NCBI RefSeq assembly: GCF_014196525.1
Contig: NZ_JACIDX010000006.1
Location: forward strand, 212,744 to 276,743
Length of the DNA stretch: 64,000 bases
Source: Novosphingobium sediminicola
GTDB lineage: Bacteria; Pseudomonadota; Alphaproteobacteria; Sphingomonadales; Sphingomonadaceae
Direction of reading: 5' to 3'
The notes beneath the pieces are model-generated. The model saw nothing but the letters and a program-made list of their open reading frames with translations. It was not told where the DNA came from and did no database searches. The position numbers were made by a program, and so were the translations under genes. Shown one piece after another: positions 27,823-38,704 of this stretch. The first letter of the stretch is position 1; every line of letters begins with the position of its first letter.

Positions 27823-28896
27823 ATGCTCTATCTGCTTGCCCAATGGTTTCATTTTCCCGGTCTGGCCAACCTTATCCGCTATCAGACCTTTCGCGCGGGC
27901 GCGGCTCTGGCCACGGCGCTGCTGATTGGTCTGGTGATCGGGCCGCGCTTTATCGACATGCTGCGCATGAAGCAGGGCAAGGGGCAGCCGATCCGGGAGG
28001 ACGGGCCCAAGACCCATCTGGCCAAGCGCGGCACGCCCACGATGGGCGGGCTGATGATCCTGATCGCGCTGATGGGCTCGGTGTTCCTGTGGATGGATCT
28101 GTCCAATCCGCTGGTCTGGGCCTGTATCGCGGTGACGGCGGGCTTTGGCCTGATCGGTTTCCTTGACGATTATGACAAGGTCAAGAAGCGTTCGACCGCA
28201 GGCGTGTCGAGCAAGGCGCGGCTGATCGGCGAGTTTCTGGTGGCGGGCGTGGCCAGCTGGATCATGGTCGCCCATATCGGCAAGACCGACCTCTATCTGC
28301 CTTTCTTCAGCAAGGTCTATGTGCCGCTGGGGCCGATCTATTTCCTGTTTTCCGCCTTTGTCATCGTGGGCGCGGGCAATGCGGTGAACCTGACCGACGG
28401 GCTGGACGGGCTGGCCACGATGCCGGTCATCATCGCTGCGGGCACCTTTGCGATCATCGCCTATCTGGTGGGCCGTGTGGACTATGCCGGATATCTGGGC
28501 ATTCCCCATGTGCCGCGCGCGGGCGATCTGGCGATTTTCTGTGCGGCGATCATGGGGGGCGGTCTGGCCTTTCTGTGGTTCAATGCGCCGCCTGCGGCTG
28601 TGTTTATGGGCGATACCGGCTCGCTGGCTCTGGGCGGCGCGCTGGGCGCGATTGCCGTGGCCAGCCATCATGAGATCGTGCTGGGCATCGTGGGCGGGCT
28701 CTTCGTGCTGGAGGCGGTCTCGGTCATCGTTCAGGTGTTCTGGTATAAGCGCACCGGGCGCCGCGTGTTCCGCATGGCGCCGATCCACCATCACTTTGAA
28801 CAAAAGGGCTGGGCCGAGCCTACCGTGGTGATCCGCTTCTGGATCGTGTCGATCGTGCTGGCGCTGATCGGCCTTTCGACGCTGAAGGTGCGATGA
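27823..28896 (+). CDS. mraY: Phospho-MurNAc-pentapeptide transferase MraY
   Basis: Transfers phospho-MurNAc-pentapeptide to undecaprenyl phosphate, forming lipid I. An integral membrane protein of 357 residues with about ten helices. Conserved loops are [18 protein letters not shown] (the catalytic Asp pair), [13 protein letters not shown] and [13 protein letters not shown], and MAPIHHHFE near the C-terminus is diagnostic for MraY. It overlaps murD by 4 nt. Confidence 0.97.
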   Translation: MLYLLAQWFHFPGLANLIRYQTFRAGAALATALLIGLVIGPRFIDMLRMKQGKGQPIREDGPKTHLAKRGTPTMGGLMILIALMGSVFLWMDLSNPLVWACIAVTAGFGLIGFLDDYDKVKKRSTAGVSSKARLIGEFLVAGVASWIMVAHIGKTDLYLPFFSKVYVPLGPIYFLFSAFVIVGAGNAVNLTDGLDGLATMPVIIAAGTFAIIAYLVGRVDYAGYLGIPHVPRAGDLAIFCAAIMGGGLAFLWFNAPPAAVFMGDTGSLALGGALGAIAVASHHEIVLGIVGGLFVLEAVSVIVQVFWYKRTGRRVFRMAPIHHHFEQKGWAEPTVVIRFWIVSIVLALIGLSTLKVR

Positions 28897-30257
28897 TTAC
28901 CGCGCCCGCCTCGACCGGGGCCTTTGCGGGCAAACGCTATGCCTTGCTGGGTCTGGCGCGCAGCGGGCAGGCGGCTTTGGCCTCGCTGCTGGCGGGCGGG
29001 GCCGCCGTGATGGCGTGGGACGCCAAGGAGGAGCCGCGCGCGGCCGCCGCCGCCGCCCATCCCGATGCCGTGGAGCAGGGGCGGTTGAGTTTTGCCGATC
29101 CGGTCGCGGCCGATCTGAAGGGCTATGACGGCGTGGTCGTTTCGCCCGGCGTGCCGATCAACCGTCATCCGATTGCCGATGCGGCGCGGGCGGGCGGTGC
29201 GCCGCTGGTCTGCGACATCGAATTGTTTGCGCAATGCCGCGCATGGCTGCCCGCGCATAAGGTGGTGGGCATCACCGGCACCAACGGCAAATCGACCACC
29301 ACGGCTCTCACGCGCCATCTGTTTGAAGTGGCGGGCGTGCCGGTGTTGATGGGGGGCAATATCGGCCTGCCGATTCTGGGGCAGGAACCCTTGCCGTCTG
29401 GCGGGGTCTATGTGCTCGAACTGTCCTCCTATCAGATCGACCTGACGCAGAGCCTCGATTGCGAGGTGGCCATGTGTCTGAACCTCTCGCCCGACCATCT
29501 CGATCGCTATGAGGGCTATGCCGGCTATGTCGCCTCCAAGGCGCGGCTGTTCGGGATGCAGGCGATGGGCCATCTGGCGATCATCGATTATGCCGCCGAG
29601 ATGGAGGATGACATCCTGCGTTTCGCGCCCGAGGGTCAGCCTTTCCAATTTATCGACGGGGTGGATCTGCCGGGCCAACAGGCCGACTGGCCAAGCCTGC
29701 AGGGCCCGCATAACCGCGCCAATGCGCAGGCCGCCGTGGCCGCCGTGCGCGCGCTGGGCGTGGATGACGCCACCATCGAGGCGGGGCTGAAGAGCTTTGT
29801 CGGCCTGCCGCACCGCATGGAGCGGGTGGGGCAGGCGGGCGGCGTGCTGTTCATCAACGATTCCAAGGCGACCAACCCGGCCTCGACCGCGCCCGCGCTG
29901 GCCGCTTTCCCGCCCGCCGATGGGCATAAGCGCATCCACTGGATCTGCGGCGGATTGCCCAAGGGCGACGATCTGGACGAATGCGCGCCGTGGTTCGGCA
30001 ATGTCGCCGCGGCCTATACGATAGGCGATGCGGGCGCGCGCTTTGCCGAGATCCTCGACCCCTATATGCCCGTGGCCCGCGCCGAGATGATGTGCGAGGC
30101 GATCCGGCTGGCCCGTGAGGCCGCCGCGCCGGGCGATATTGTGCTGCTCTCGCCTGCCTGCGCCAGTTTCGATCAGTTCCGCGACTATGAGGCGCGCGGC
30201 GAGGCCTTTCGCCAGATTGTCGAGGTGTTGACGGCCCCTGAAAATGGAGACGGTTGA
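28893..30257 (+). CDS. murD: UDP-MurNAc-L-Ala:D-glutamate ligase MurD
   Basis: Adds D-glutamate to UDP-MurNAc-L-alanine. It has 454 residues. An N-terminal Rossmann domain opens with [14 protein letters not shown]; the ATP loop is [13 protein letters not shown] near residue 127, then [26 protein letters not shown] and [12 protein letters not shown]. The ATG overlaps the mraY stop as ATGA. Confidence 0.96.
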   Translation: MITAPASTGAFAGKRYALLGLARSGQAALASLLAGGAAVMAWDAKEEPRAAAAAAHPDAVEQGRLSFADPVAADLKGYDGVVVSPGVPINRHPIADAARAGGAPLVCDIELFAQCRAWLPAHKVVGITGTNGKSTTTALTRHLFEVAGVPVLMGGNIGLPILGQEPLPSGGVYVLELSSYQIDLTQSLDCEVAMCLNLSPDHLDRYEGYAGYVASKARLFGMQAMGHLAIIDYAAEMEDDILRFAPEGQPFQFIDGVDLPGQQADWPSLQGPHNRANAQAAVAAVRALGVDDATIEAGLKSFVGLPHRMERVGQAGGVLFINDSKATNPASTAPALAAFPPADGHKRIHWICGGLPKGDDLDECAPWFGNVAAAYTIGDAGARFAEILDPYMPVARAEMMCEAIRLAREAAAPGDIVLLSPACASFDQFRDYEARGEAFRQIVEVLTAPENGDG

Positions 30258-31486
30258 TGGCCAGCCTGCCCCATGAAGATCCGGCCCGCTATGTCCCCGG
30301 TTCACGGGGCGGGGCCAAACAGCGCAAGACGCGGCGCACCGACTGGATCGTATGGTGGCGCGAGATCGACCGGGTGCTGCTGGTGCTGGTGCTGGCGCTG
30401 ATGGCGCTGGGCACGCTGGCGGTGGCGGCGGCAAGTCCCGCCAGCGCGCGGCGCCTGTCGACGGCCAAGGTCAAGCTGGATGATCTCCACTTCTTTGTTC
30501 AGCATATCCGCTGGCAATTGCTGGGGCTGGTGGCGATGCTGGGCGCATCGCGGTTGAACCGCGAAATGGCGCGGCGCTGCGGCATCGTGCTGGGCGTGGC
30601 GATGATGGTGGGGCTGATGCTGGTGCCGATTGTGGGCACGAGCGTGAATGGTGCGAAACGCTGGCTCAATCTGGGCATTTCGTTGCAGCCTTCCGAATTT
30701 CTCAAACCCGCCTTTGCGATCACGCTGGCATGGGTGATCTCGTGGAAGCTGCGCGATCCGCGTATGCCGGTGATGCTGATCTGTACCGGGATCATGGGGC
30801 TGGTGGGCGCGCTGTTGATGCTTCAGCCCGATTTCGGATCGGCGGTGCTGTTTGGCGCGGTGTGGTTTGTGATGATGCTGATCGCGGGCCTGCCGGTGCG
30901 CTGGGTGCTGGGGGTGATCGGCGGGGGCGTGGCCTTGCTGGGCGCGGCCTATGCGTTTTACGAGAACGGACGCCATCGCATCGACGCCTTCCTTGGCGGC
31001 GGTACGGCCTTTGACCAGGTGGACCTTGCGCGCCATACGCTGGTGGCGGGCGGATGGACGGGCAGCGGATTGTGGCTGGGCACCAAGAAGCTGGGCCTGC
31101 CCGAGGCGCATACCGACTATATTTTCTCGGTCATCGGCGAGGAGTTCGGGCTGCTTATGTGCGCGCTGGTGGTGGTGCTATATTTCGCGGTGGTGGCGCG
31201 GGTGTTGCTGCGGCTGTGGGATGAAGAGGATCTGTTCACTGTGCTGGCGGCAAGCGGGCTTGTCGCGCAATTGGGCGGGCAGGCTTTCATCAACATCCTC
31301 GTCAATCTGCAGCTTTTCCCGTCCAAGGGGATGACCCTGCCGCTGATCTCCTATGGCGGGTCCTCGACGCTGGCGCTGTGTCTTAATGTCGGCTTCCTGC
31401 TGGCCATTACGCGGCGCAACCCCTATCTGAAACGCGATCCCTTTGCTCCTAAAGGGCATCCTGCGATCCTGAGCCTGTTTAAATGA
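30257..31486 (+). CDS. ftsW: Septal peptidoglycan glycosyltransferase FtsW
   Basis: A SEDS-family polymerase that extends glycan strands with FtsI. It has 409 residues, a cytoplasmic N-terminal tail of about 40 residues and about ten membrane helices. Typical SEDS sequences are NGAKRWLNLGISLQPSEF, LMLQPDFGSAVLF, PEAHTDYIFSVIGEEFG and PSKGMTLPLISYGGSS. The ATG at 30257 overlaps the murD stop (TGATG); a TTG directly in front is in frame but less likely. Confidence 0.96.
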   Translation: MASLPHEDPARYVPGSRGGAKQRKTRRTDWIVWWREIDRVLLVLVLALMALGTLAVAAASPASARRLSTAKVKLDDLHFFVQHIRWQLLGLVAMLGASRLNREMARRCGIVLGVAMMVGLMLVPIVGTSVNGAKRWLNLGISLQPSEFLKPAFAITLAWVISWKLRDPRMPVMLICTGIMGLVGALLMLQPDFGSAVLFGAVWFVMMLIAGLPVRWVLGVIGGGVALLGAAYAFYENGRHRIDAFLGGGTAFDQVDLARHTLVAGGWTGSGLWLGTKKLGLPEAHTDYIFSVIGEEFGLLMCALVVVLYFAVVARVLLRLWDEEDLFTVLAASGLVAQLGGQAFINILVNLQLFPSKGMTLPLISYGGSSTLALCLNVGFLLAITRRNPYLKRDPFAPKGHPAILSLFK

Positions 31487-32664
31487 CCCATCAGAACGAA
31501 CCGAGAGTTTCGCGTCACTATGTGCTGGCCGCCGGGGGAACCGGGGGGCATTTGATCCCGGCCTTTGCGCTGGCGGCCGAATTGCACGCGCGCGGCCATC
31601 ATGTGGCGCTGATTACCGATGAGCGCGGGGCGACGATCCCCGGCAAGCCCGATTATCTGACCGCCCATGTCCTGCCCGCCGGGCGGCTGCAGGGCAAGAA
31701 CCCGATCGCCTGGATCAAGGGCCTGCGCGCGATCTGGGCCGGGCGGGCGATGGCGCTGCGTCTGTTTGACAGCTTTGCGCCCGCCTGCGTGATCGGCTTT
31801 GGCGGCTATCCGGCGCTGCCCGCGCTGCTTGCTTCCACGTCGGCGGGCATTCCGGCGGTGATCCACGAACAGAATGCGGTGCTGGGGCGGGTCAACCGCT
31901 TCCTTGCGGGCCGGGTTCAGGCGATTGCCACGGCTTGCCCTGAAGTGGACCGGCTGGACGAGAAATATGCCGACAAGGTGGCGCTGGTGGGCAATCCGGT
32001 GCGTGAGGAAGTGCTGGAGTTGCGCGATCAGCCTTTCCCGGCTTTTGGCGAGGATGGGTTGCTGCGCGTGTTGGTGACGGGCGGGTCGCAGGGCGCGCGG
32101 GTGCTGTCAGAGGTGGTGCCCGATGGTCTGGCGATGCTGCCGACCGCGCTGCGCACGCGGCTTCAGGTGATCCAGCAATGTCGGCCTGAGGATATTGACG
32201 CGGTGCGCGAGCGCTATCGCGGGCATGATATTCCCGCCGATCTTGCCACCTATTTCGAGAATATGGCCGAGCGTCTGGCCGATGCGCATCTGTTTATCGG
32301 GCGCGCCGGGGCCAGCACGATTGCCGAGCTGACGGCGGTGGGGCGTCCGGCGATCCTGATCCCGCTGCCCATTGCCACCGATGACCATCAGGCCGCCAAC
32401 ACGCGCGAGATGGTGGCCGCGGGCGGGGCGCGTTCGATCCGGCAGGAGAAGTTTACCGCCGTCGAATTGGCCAAGCAAATTCAGGCGATTGCCAAGAGCC
32501 CCGAGGCGCTGGCCAATGCCGCCCATGCGGCGTGGAATTGCGGGCGGCCGCATGCCGCTACCGATCTGGCCGATCTGGTCGAAGGATTTGGGCAGGCGCC
32601 CTTGATGGATGTGATCCGCGTGGGCCACGGTACCGAAGTGAGTTTTAAGGAGCAGACTGCGTGA
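31483..32664 (+). CDS. murG: Lipid II synthase MurG (GlcNAc transferase)
   Basis: A membrane-associated GT28 glycosyltransferase that converts lipid I to lipid II. It has 393 residues. The N-terminal glycine loop is [16 protein letters not shown], then [14 protein letters not shown] and [15 protein letters not shown]. The C-terminal domain has [13 protein letters not shown] and the UDP-GlcNAc site [19 protein letters not shown] overlap with ftsW. Confidence 0.97.
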   Translation: MTHQNEPRVSRHYVLAAGGTGGHLIPAFALAAELHARGHHVALITDERGATIPGKPDYLTAHVLPAGRLQGKNPIAWIKGLRAIWAGRAMALRLFDSFAPACVIGFGGYPALPALLASTSAGIPAVIHEQNAVLGRVNRFLAGRVQAIATACPEVDRLDEKYADKVALVGNPVREEVLELRDQPFPAFGEDGLLRVLVTGGSQGARVLSEVVPDGLAMLPTALRTRLQVIQQCRPEDIDAVRERYRGHDIPADLATYFENMAERLADAHLFIGRAGASTIAELTAVGRPAILIPLPIATDDHQAANTREMVAAGGARSIRQEKFTAVELAKQIQAIAKSPEALANAAHAAWNCGRPHAATDLADLVEGFGQAPLMDVIRVGHGTEVSFKEQTA

Positions 32665-34070
32665 AGGGTGTAGCCACCGATATTGGTACGATCCACTTTG
32701 TCGGCATTGGCGGCATCGGCATGTCGGGCATTGCCGAGGTGATGGCCAATCTGGGCTATAGCGTGCAGGGCTCGGACATTGCCGAAAGCTATGTGGTCGA
32801 AGGATTGCGCAAGCGCGGCATCAAGGTGATGATCGGCCATGCGGCGCAAAACGTCGGCGATGCGGCGGTGGTGGTTACCTCCACGGCGGTCAAGCGCGAG
32901 AACCCGGAAGTGGTGGCGGCCCTTGAGGCGCGCATTCCGGTGGTGCGTCGGGCCGAAATGCTGGCCGAACTGATGCGTTTGAAGAGCACGGTGGCGATTG
33001 CGGGCACGCATGGCAAGACGACGACGACCTCGATGGTGGCCGCGCTGCTCGATGCGGGCGGGGTGGACCCCACGGTCATCAATGGCGGGATCATCAACAG
33101 CTACGGCTCGAACGCGCGTCTGGGCGCGAGCGACTGGATGGTGGTCGAGGCGGACGAGAGCGACGGTTCGTTCCTGCGTCTGGACGGCACGATTGCGGTG
33201 GTGACCAATATCGACCCGGAGCATCTCGACCATTACGGCTCGTTCGACAAGGTGAAGAGCAGCTTTGTCGAATTTATTGAAAACGTGCCTTTTTATGGCG
33301 CGGCGGTGCTGTGCATCGACCATCCGGTGGTGCAGGCGATCATCCCCAAGGTGCGTGACCGCCGGGTCATCACCTATGGTTTTTCGGCCCAAGCCGATGT
33401 GCGCGGCGAGGCGGTGACCCCCTATCCGGGCGGCAACCGCTTTACCGCCGTGTTGCGCCAGCGCGATGGTTCGTTCCGCCGGATCGAGGGCATTGAATTG
33501 CCGATGCCGGGGCGTCACAATGTCCAGAACGCGCTGGCCGCTGTGGCGGTTGCGGTGGAAATGGGCGTGTCGGAAGAGATCATCCGCACCGGTTTCGCCA
33601 AATTCGGCGGGGTCAAGCGGCGCTTCACCAAGGTGGGCGAGGTTGATGGCGTCACCATCATCGACGATTACGGCCACCATCCGGTCGAGATCCGCGCCGT
33701 TCTGGCCGCCGCCCGTGAGGGCGTGCAGAACCGCGTGATCGCCGTGGTCCAGCCGCATCGCTTCACGCGCCTGCGCGATCATATGGATGATTTCGCCGCC
33801 GCGTTTAACGATGCCGATATTGTCTATGCTGCGCCGGTCTATGCGGCGGGCGAACAGCCGATTGAGGGCGTCGATTCGGGCGCGCTGGTCGCGGGCATCA
33901 AGGATCGCGGGCATCGCAGCGCGCATCTGATCGCCGGGGCCGATGCGCTGGCGCTGGCTCTGGCCGCGCAGGTACAGCCGGGCGATATGGTCGTGTGCCT
34001 TGGCGCGGGTGATATCACCAAATGGGCGGCGGGCCTTGCCGATGCGATTGCTAAAGCAAAGGCGGGTTGA
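32661..34070 (+). CDS. murC: UDP-MurNAc:L-alanine ligase MurC
   Basis: The first peptide ligase of muropeptide synthesis. It has 469 residues. It begins [18 protein letters not shown] (Rossmann loop); the ATP loop is [14 protein letters not shown] near residue 114, followed by [20 protein letters not shown] and [10 protein letters not shown]. Its GTG start overlaps murG as GTGA. The usual order murC-murB-ddl follows. Confidence 0.97.
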   Translation: MKGVATDIGTIHFVGIGGIGMSGIAEVMANLGYSVQGSDIAESYVVEGLRKRGIKVMIGHAAQNVGDAAVVVTSTAVKRENPEVVAALEARIPVVRRAEMLAELMRLKSTVAIAGTHGKTTTTSMVAALLDAGGVDPTVINGGIINSYGSNARLGASDWMVVEADESDGSFLRLDGTIAVVTNIDPEHLDHYGSFDKVKSSFVEFIENVPFYGAAVLCIDHPVVQAIIPKVRDRRVITYGFSAQADVRGEAVTPYPGGNRFTAVLRQRDGSFRRIEGIELPMPGRHNVQNALAAVAVAVEMGVSEEIIRTGFAKFGGVKRRFTKVGEVDGVTIIDDYGHHPVEIRAVLAAAREGVQNRVIAVVQPHRFTRLRDHMDDFAAAFNDADIVYAAPVYAAGEQPIEGVDSGALVAGIKDRGHRSAHLIAGADALALALAAQVQPGDMVVCLGAGDITKWAAGLADAIAKAKAG

Positions 34071-34969
34071 TGTTTCCAGAGGTCGGCCAGATCAAGGTTT
34101 CCGGCAAGCTGACGGCGAATGCGCCGCTGGCCCCGTTGGTGTGGTTCAAGAGCGGCGGATCTGCGGAATGGCTGTTTGAGCCCAAGGATACCGCTGATCT
34201 TTGTGCTTTCCTTGAGCAATTGCCGCCGCCGGTGCCGGTGATGGCGCTGGGGCTGGGGTCGAACCTGATCGTGCGCGATGGCGGGGTGCCGGGCGTGGTG
34301 ATCCGGCTGGGCAAGGCCTTTGCGCGGGTAGCAGAGGTTGCGCCGCTGACGCTGGAATGCGGCGGCGGGGCCAGCGGCATTCTGGTGTCCAGCACCGCGC
34401 GCGATTGCGGGATTGCGGGGCTTGAATTTCTGCGCAGCATCCCCGGTACGGTGGGCGGCTTTGTCCGCATGAACGGCGGGGCCTATGGGCGCGAGGTCAA
34501 GGATATCCTCGTCGACTGCGATGTGGTGATCCGCAGCGGCGAGATCGCGACCCTGCCGTTGAGCGAGTTGGGTTATACTTATCGCCATTCCGATCTGGTC
34601 GATGGCTGCATCGTCGTGGCGGCGCGGTTTCGCGGTGTGCCGGGCGAGGCGCAGGCCATTCAGGCCGAGATGGACCGCATCAGCGCATCGCGTGAGGCCA
34701 GCCAACCCCTGCGCAGCAAGACCGGGGGCAGCACGTTCAAGAACCCCGACGGCGCGCGGGCTTGGGAACTGGTCGACAAGGCCGGTTGCCGGGGCCTGAT
34801 GCTGGGCGGGGCGCAGGTGTCGGAAAAGCATACCAATTTCCTTATCAACACCGGCGAGGCCACCAGCGCGGAGATCGAAGCGCTGGGCGAGGAAGTGCGC
34901 CGCCGGGTCAAGGAACAGTCGGGCGTGAGCCTGGAATGGGAAATCAAGCGAGTGGGTAACGAAAAGTGA
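34070..34969 (+). CDS. murB: UDP-N-acetylenolpyruvoylglucosamine reductase MurB
   Basis: An FAD-dependent reductase that makes UDP-MurNAc with NADPH. It has 299 residues (type I MurB). The FAD-binding stretch is ALGLGSNLIVRDGGVPG, then GLEFLRSIPGTVGGFVRMNGGA written here only by its ends, YTYRHSDL, and KTGGSTFKNPDG with the catalytic Ser. The Glu of the C-terminal catalytic region lies in the VKEQSGVSLEWEIKRVG segment. ATG 34070 sits in the murC stop (TGATG); a TTG at 34067 is possible. Confidence 0.96.
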   Translation: MFPEVGQIKVSGKLTANAPLAPLVWFKSGGSAEWLFEPKDTADLCAFLEQLPPPVPVMALGLGSNLIVRDGGVPGVVIRLGKAFARVAEVAPLTLECGGGASGILVSSTARDCGIAGLEFLRSIPGTVGGFVRMNGGAYGREVKDILVDCDVVIRSGEIATLPLSELGYTYRHSDLVDGCIVVAARFRGVPGEAQAIQAEMDRISASREASQPLRSKTGGSTFKNPDGARAWELVDKAGCRGLMLGGAQVSEKHTNFLINTGEATSAEIEALGEEVRRRVKEQSGVSLEWEIKRVGNEK

Positions 34970-35907
34970 GCATCCCAAAACTTCATGTCGCGGTCCTGAT
35001 GGGCGGTTGGTCGTCGGAACGCCCCGTCTCGCTGATGAGCGGCGAGGGCGTGGCCAAGGCGCTTGAGGCGCGCGGGCATCGCGTGACGCGGGTGGATATG
35101 GGCCGCGATGTGGCGCAGGTTCTGTCCGCCGCCGCGCCCGATGTGGTGTTCAATGCTCTCCACGGCACGCCGGGCGAGGATGGCACGGTGCAGGGGATGA
35201 TGGACCTGCTGGGCCTGACCTATACGCATTCGGGCCTGACCACTTCGGCCATCGCGATTGATAAGGAACTGACCAAGCAGTTCCTCGTGCCGCATGGCAT
35301 TCCGATGCCGGGCGGGCGGATTGTGAAGTCCGCGCAATTGCATGAGGCCGATCCTTTGCCGCGCCCCTATGTGCTCAAACCTGCCGCCGAGGGCAGCAGC
35401 GTGGGCGTGGCCATCGTCACCGGCACCGGCAATTACGGCAATCCGATTGCGCGCGAGGCGCAAGGCCCGTGGCAGCATTTTGACGAGCTGATGGCCGAGC
35501 CTTTCATTCGCGGGCTGGAGCTGACGACGGCTGTGATGGGAGATCGGGCGCTGTGCGTGACCGAGTTGAAGCCCAAGACCGGCTTTTATGATTTCGACGC
35601 CAAATATACCGATGGGTTGACCGAGCATGTCTGCCCCGCGCAGATCCCCGATGAAATCGCGGAAAAGTGCAAGGAACTGGCGCTGCGCGCGCATCAGATC
35701 CTTGGCTGCAAGGGCACCAGCCGAAGCGATTTCCGCTGGGACGATGAGAAGGGGCTCGATGGCCTCTATCTGCTGGAAATCAACACCCAGCCGGGGATGA
35801 CGCCGCTCTCCCTCGTGCCCGAACAGGCGCGCTATCTGGGCATGGATTATGAAACCTTGGTGGAAGCGATTATCGAAGAAGCCCTGAAGGACGCCGGAAA
35901 GCTTTAA
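34966..35907 (+). CDS. ddl: D-alanine--D-alanine ligase
   Basis: An ATP-grasp ligase producing D-Ala-D-Ala for MurF. It has 313 residues. Conserved parts are LMGGWSSERPVSLMSG at the N-terminus, ALHGTPGEDGTVQGMMDLLG, YTHSGLTTSAIAIDKEL, KPAAEGSSVGVAIV and the metal-site region LEINTQPGMTPLSLVPEQA. The YxxS/Y signature (YTHSG) and DdlB-like length fit the division-cluster type. GTG start, GTGA overlap with murB. Confidence 0.96.
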   Translation: MSIPKLHVAVLMGGWSSERPVSLMSGEGVAKALEARGHRVTRVDMGRDVAQVLSAAAPDVVFNALHGTPGEDGTVQGMMDLLGLTYTHSGLTTSAIAIDKELTKQFLVPHGIPMPGGRIVKSAQLHEADPLPRPYVLKPAAEGSSVGVAIVTGTGNYGNPIAREAQGPWQHFDELMAEPFIRGLELTTAVMGDRALCVTELKPKTGFYDFDAKYTDGLTEHVCPAQIPDEIAEKCKELALRAHQILGCKGTSRSDFRWDDEKGLDGLYLLEINTQPGMTPLSLVPEQARYLGMDYETLVEAIIEEALKDAGKL

Positions 35908-35910
35908 GCC

Positions 35911-37281
35911 ATGAGCCAGACCATCCGCCGGGGCGGCTCCAGCGCCCGCAAGGTGGCCGCCAAGGCCCAATCCGCCCGCAAGGTGGAGGCCGCCCGCGCG
36001 CGCACCGGATCGCTGATGGATCAGGTGATGGCGATGCTGCCCATTTCCGAGGCGCAGCTTCACAAGATCTTCCTTGTGCTGATTCTGGCGGCGGCGGGGG
36101 TCTTGCTCTGGGTGGTGGCGGGGCTGGCGGGGGTGCCTTCGCTGGCCGAACAGCGCGCGGCCAGTCTGGCCACGCAGGCCGGGTTTGCGGTGCGGCGGGT
36201 GGAAATCCATGGCGTCAAAAAGCTGAACGAGCAGAAGGTTTACGAGCGCGTGCTGGGCTCGCAGGGGCGTCAGTCGATGACGCGGATCGACCTTGAGGGC
36301 ATCCGGCAGGATCTGCTGACGCTGAGCTGGGTCGAGGATGCGCGGATCTCGCGGCAATTGCCCGATACGCTGATCGTCGACATTACCGAGCGCAAGGCGC
36401 AGGCGGTGCTCAAGCAGCATAATGAGGATGGCAGCGACAGTTTCGTGCTGATCGACGCCACCGGCCATGAATTGCAGGGCATCAGCCAGGGCCGCATCGG
36501 CGGCCTGCTGGTGCTGGCGGGCGCGGGGGCCGAGGGGCAGATGGCGGCGCTGGAAAGCCTGCTGGAGGCCGCGCCTGCGCTGCGCGGGCAGGTGGCCGAG
36601 GCCGAATGGGTCGGCCATCGCCGCTGGAACCTGACCTTCAAGAGCGGCCAGACGCTGGCTCTGCCCGAGGGCGTGGAGGCGGGGGCCAAGGCGCTTCAGG
36701 CCTTTGCGCGGATGGATGGCACGAACCAGTTGATCGGGGGCCGCGTGCTGGCCTTTGACATGCGCACGGGCGACCGGATGTATATGCGGATGCGCGGCGA
36801 TGCGGACCCGGCCAATCCGGGCGCTTCGCTGGCCACGGGCAGCGCGCCGGTGGCGGCGGCTGTGAGCGTTGCTGCGGCTGTTGCGGCCAAGGCGGTGGCG
36901 GTCAAGAGCGAAGCGCCCAAGGTGGAAGCCGCCAAAGAGCCTGTGAAAGAGCCTGTCAAACCGGCGGCTAAGCCGACCGCTAAGCCTGCGGCCAAAGCCG
37001 GGCCCAAGGCTTTGCTGCACAAGGAGGCTGCCAAGCCTGCGACGGCGCATAAGGAGGTGGCCAAGCCTGCTGCTAAACCCGCCGCCAAGCCTGTGGCGAA
37101 GGAAGCGCATAAGGACCCGGTGAAAGCGATCATCAAGGGGGCGGTCCATAAGGAAGCGGTCCATAAGGAAGCCGCTAAGCTTGCGCACAAAGAGCCGGTG
37201 AAAGTGGTTCACAAGGAAGCGGCCAAAACGCCTGCCAAAACTGCCGCCAAACCACACGCCAAGACCGGGGAGAAGCGCTGA
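35911..37281 (+). CDS. ftsQ: Cell division protein FtsQ with a long Lys/Ala/His-rich C-terminal tail
   Basis: A bitopic divisome scaffold. The first about 305 residues are a normal FtsQ: a basic cytoplasmic N-terminus, a transmembrane helix (about residues 49-72), the POTRA domain (VRRVEIHGVKKLNEQKVY, about 90-160) and the FtsQ/DivIB beta domain. The remaining about 150 residues are low-complexity repeats of KEAxK, KPAAKP, HKE and VHKEA type, which by topology would be periplasmic. This doubles the usual tail and is highly basic. The gene starts 4 bp after ddl, and its end touches ftsA (TGATG). Confidence 0.9.
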   Translation: MSQTIRRGGSSARKVAAKAQSARKVEAARARTGSLMDQVMAMLPISEAQLHKIFLVLILAAAGVLLWVVAGLAGVPSLAEQRAASLATQAGFAVRRVEIHGVKKLNEQKVYERVLGSQGRQSMTRIDLEGIRQDLLTLSWVEDARISRQLPDTLIVDITERKAQAVLKQHNEDGSDSFVLIDATGHELQGISQGRIGGLLVLAGAGAEGQMAALESLLEAAPALRGQVAEAEWVGHRRWNLTFKSGQTLALPEGVEAGAKALQAFARMDGTNQLIGGRVLAFDMRTGDRMYMRMRGDADPANPGASLATGSAPVAAAVSVAAAVAAKAVAVKSEAPKVEAAKEPVKEPVKPAAKPTAKPAAKAGPKALLHKEAAKPATAHKEVAKPAAKPAAKPVAKEAHKDPVKAIIKGAVHKEAVHKEAAKLAHKEPVKVVHKEAAKTPAKTAAKPHAKTGEKR

Positions 37282-38567
37282 TGCCCGGTCCGCGCATCGC
37301 CCGCGTGTTTGGCGCGGTCAATATCGGCTCTTTCCGCATTTCGGCGCTGATCGCGGGCCGGGCGGAAAATGGCGATTTGATGGTGCTGGGCAGCGCGCAT
37401 CGCGCGGCGCAGGGGGTGAAGCGCGGCTATGTCGTCGATATGCCTGCTGCCACCTATGCCGTGCGCGACGCCATCGAGCGGGCCGAGAAAATGGCCAATA
37501 CCAGCGTCTCGGGCGTGTGGGTTGGCTGTTCGGGCGCAGGGCTGGCCAGCAGGATCGCCCATGTCGAAAATGAGATCGGCGGGCGGCGGATCGAGGCGGA
37601 TGATATTCAGTCGTTGCTGATCGGCGCGCGCGAGGTGATCCAGCCCGAGGGCCGGATGGTGCTGCATGCCAGCCCGGCGCATTACACGCTGGACGGGGCG
37701 CATGGCGTGACCAACCCCAAGGGGCTGCATGCCGAGCGTCTGGGCGTGGATATTCATGTGATGCTGGCCGATGGCGCGCCGGTGCGCAATCTGACCGAGT
37801 CGGTGCAGAACGCGCATCTGGATGTGGAGGCGGTGGTGGCCAGCCCGATGGCGACCGCGCTGGCCTGTCTGTCGCCCGAAGAGCGCGAGCTGGGCGTGGC
37901 TTTGGTCGAATTTGGCGGCGAGGTGACGACCGTTTCGGTGCATATTGCCGGGATGCTGCTGGAATTGCGTACGATTCCGATGGGTTCGGGCGATATTACC
38001 GATGCCATCGCCGGGGCGCTGGGCATCCGCCGGTTCCAGGCCGAGCGCCTCAAATGCGTCAACGGTTCGGCCATCGCCAGCCCGGCCGACCACCGAGAGA
38101 TGATTCCCGTTCACGGTCCGGGCGAGGAATTCACCGGCCAACTGGCGCGTCATGCCGATGAGAAAAACCGCATCCCGCGCGCCGAACTCATCAGCATCAT
38201 CACCGCCCAGCTTTCAACATTGATGGATGAGATTTCCAAAGTCCTCAAACAAATGGGCTTTTCCGGAGTAAAGGGCGCGCAGGTGGTCTTTACCGGCGGG
38301 GGTGCCGAACTGGCGGGGCTGGCCGACTTTGCGCAAGGGGCGCTGGGGCGGCCGGTGCGTATCGGGCGGCCCACCAACGGCTTGCTCAAGGGCCTGCCCG
38401 AGGCCCATGCCACGCCCGGTTTTTCGACGCTGGCGGGCCTTGCGCTCTATGCCGCATCCGATCCGCAGGACATCCGCACCATCGGCCCCGCGCGCGGGGG
38501 ACGGGGCGGGGGCGCGGGTCTGGGCGTGCTGACCCGGTTTTTCCACGCGATGCGGGACTATTTCTGA
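37281..38567 (+). CDS. ftsA: Cell division protein FtsA
   Basis: An actin-like ATPase that anchors FtsZ to the membrane. It has 428 residues. Phosphate-1 region is AVNIGSFRISALIAG, the 1C domain follows (RRIEADDIQ), then LVEFGGEVTTVSVHIAG and VFTGGGAELAGLADFA near residue 338. The C-terminal membrane-targeting helix is visible as LGVLTRFFHAMRDYF. The residue after VNIG is Ser, where many FtsA proteins have Thr or Ser. It is followed by a 137-bp gap before ftsZ. Confidence 0.96.
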   Translation: MPGPRIARVFGAVNIGSFRISALIAGRAENGDLMVLGSAHRAAQGVKRGYVVDMPAATYAVRDAIERAEKMANTSVSGVWVGCSGAGLASRIAHVENEIGGRRIEADDIQSLLIGAREVIQPEGRMVLHASPAHYTLDGAHGVTNPKGLHAERLGVDIHVMLADGAPVRNLTESVQNAHLDVEAVVASPMATALACLSPEERELGVALVEFGGEVTTVSVHIAGMLLELRTIPMGSGDITDAIAGALGIRRFQAERLKCVNGSAIASPADHREMIPVHGPGEEFTGQLARHADEKNRIPRAELISIITAQLSTLMDEISKVLKQMGFSGVKGAQVVFTGGGAELAGLADFAQGALGRPVRIGRPTNGLLKGLPEAHATPGFSTLAGLALYAASDPQDIRTIGPARGGRGGGAGLGVLTRFFHAMRDYF

Positions 38568-38704
38568 TAGGGAAGGCCTGCAAAACGTCGCAGTTCTGTG
38601 GACAAATGGCGCAAACGCTTTGCTTCGCGGCTTGGATATGTGCAATTTCGCTCGATACGGTGCCGATCCTTTAAATTGGATTATGCACCCGGCAGGAGAA
38701 GGCA

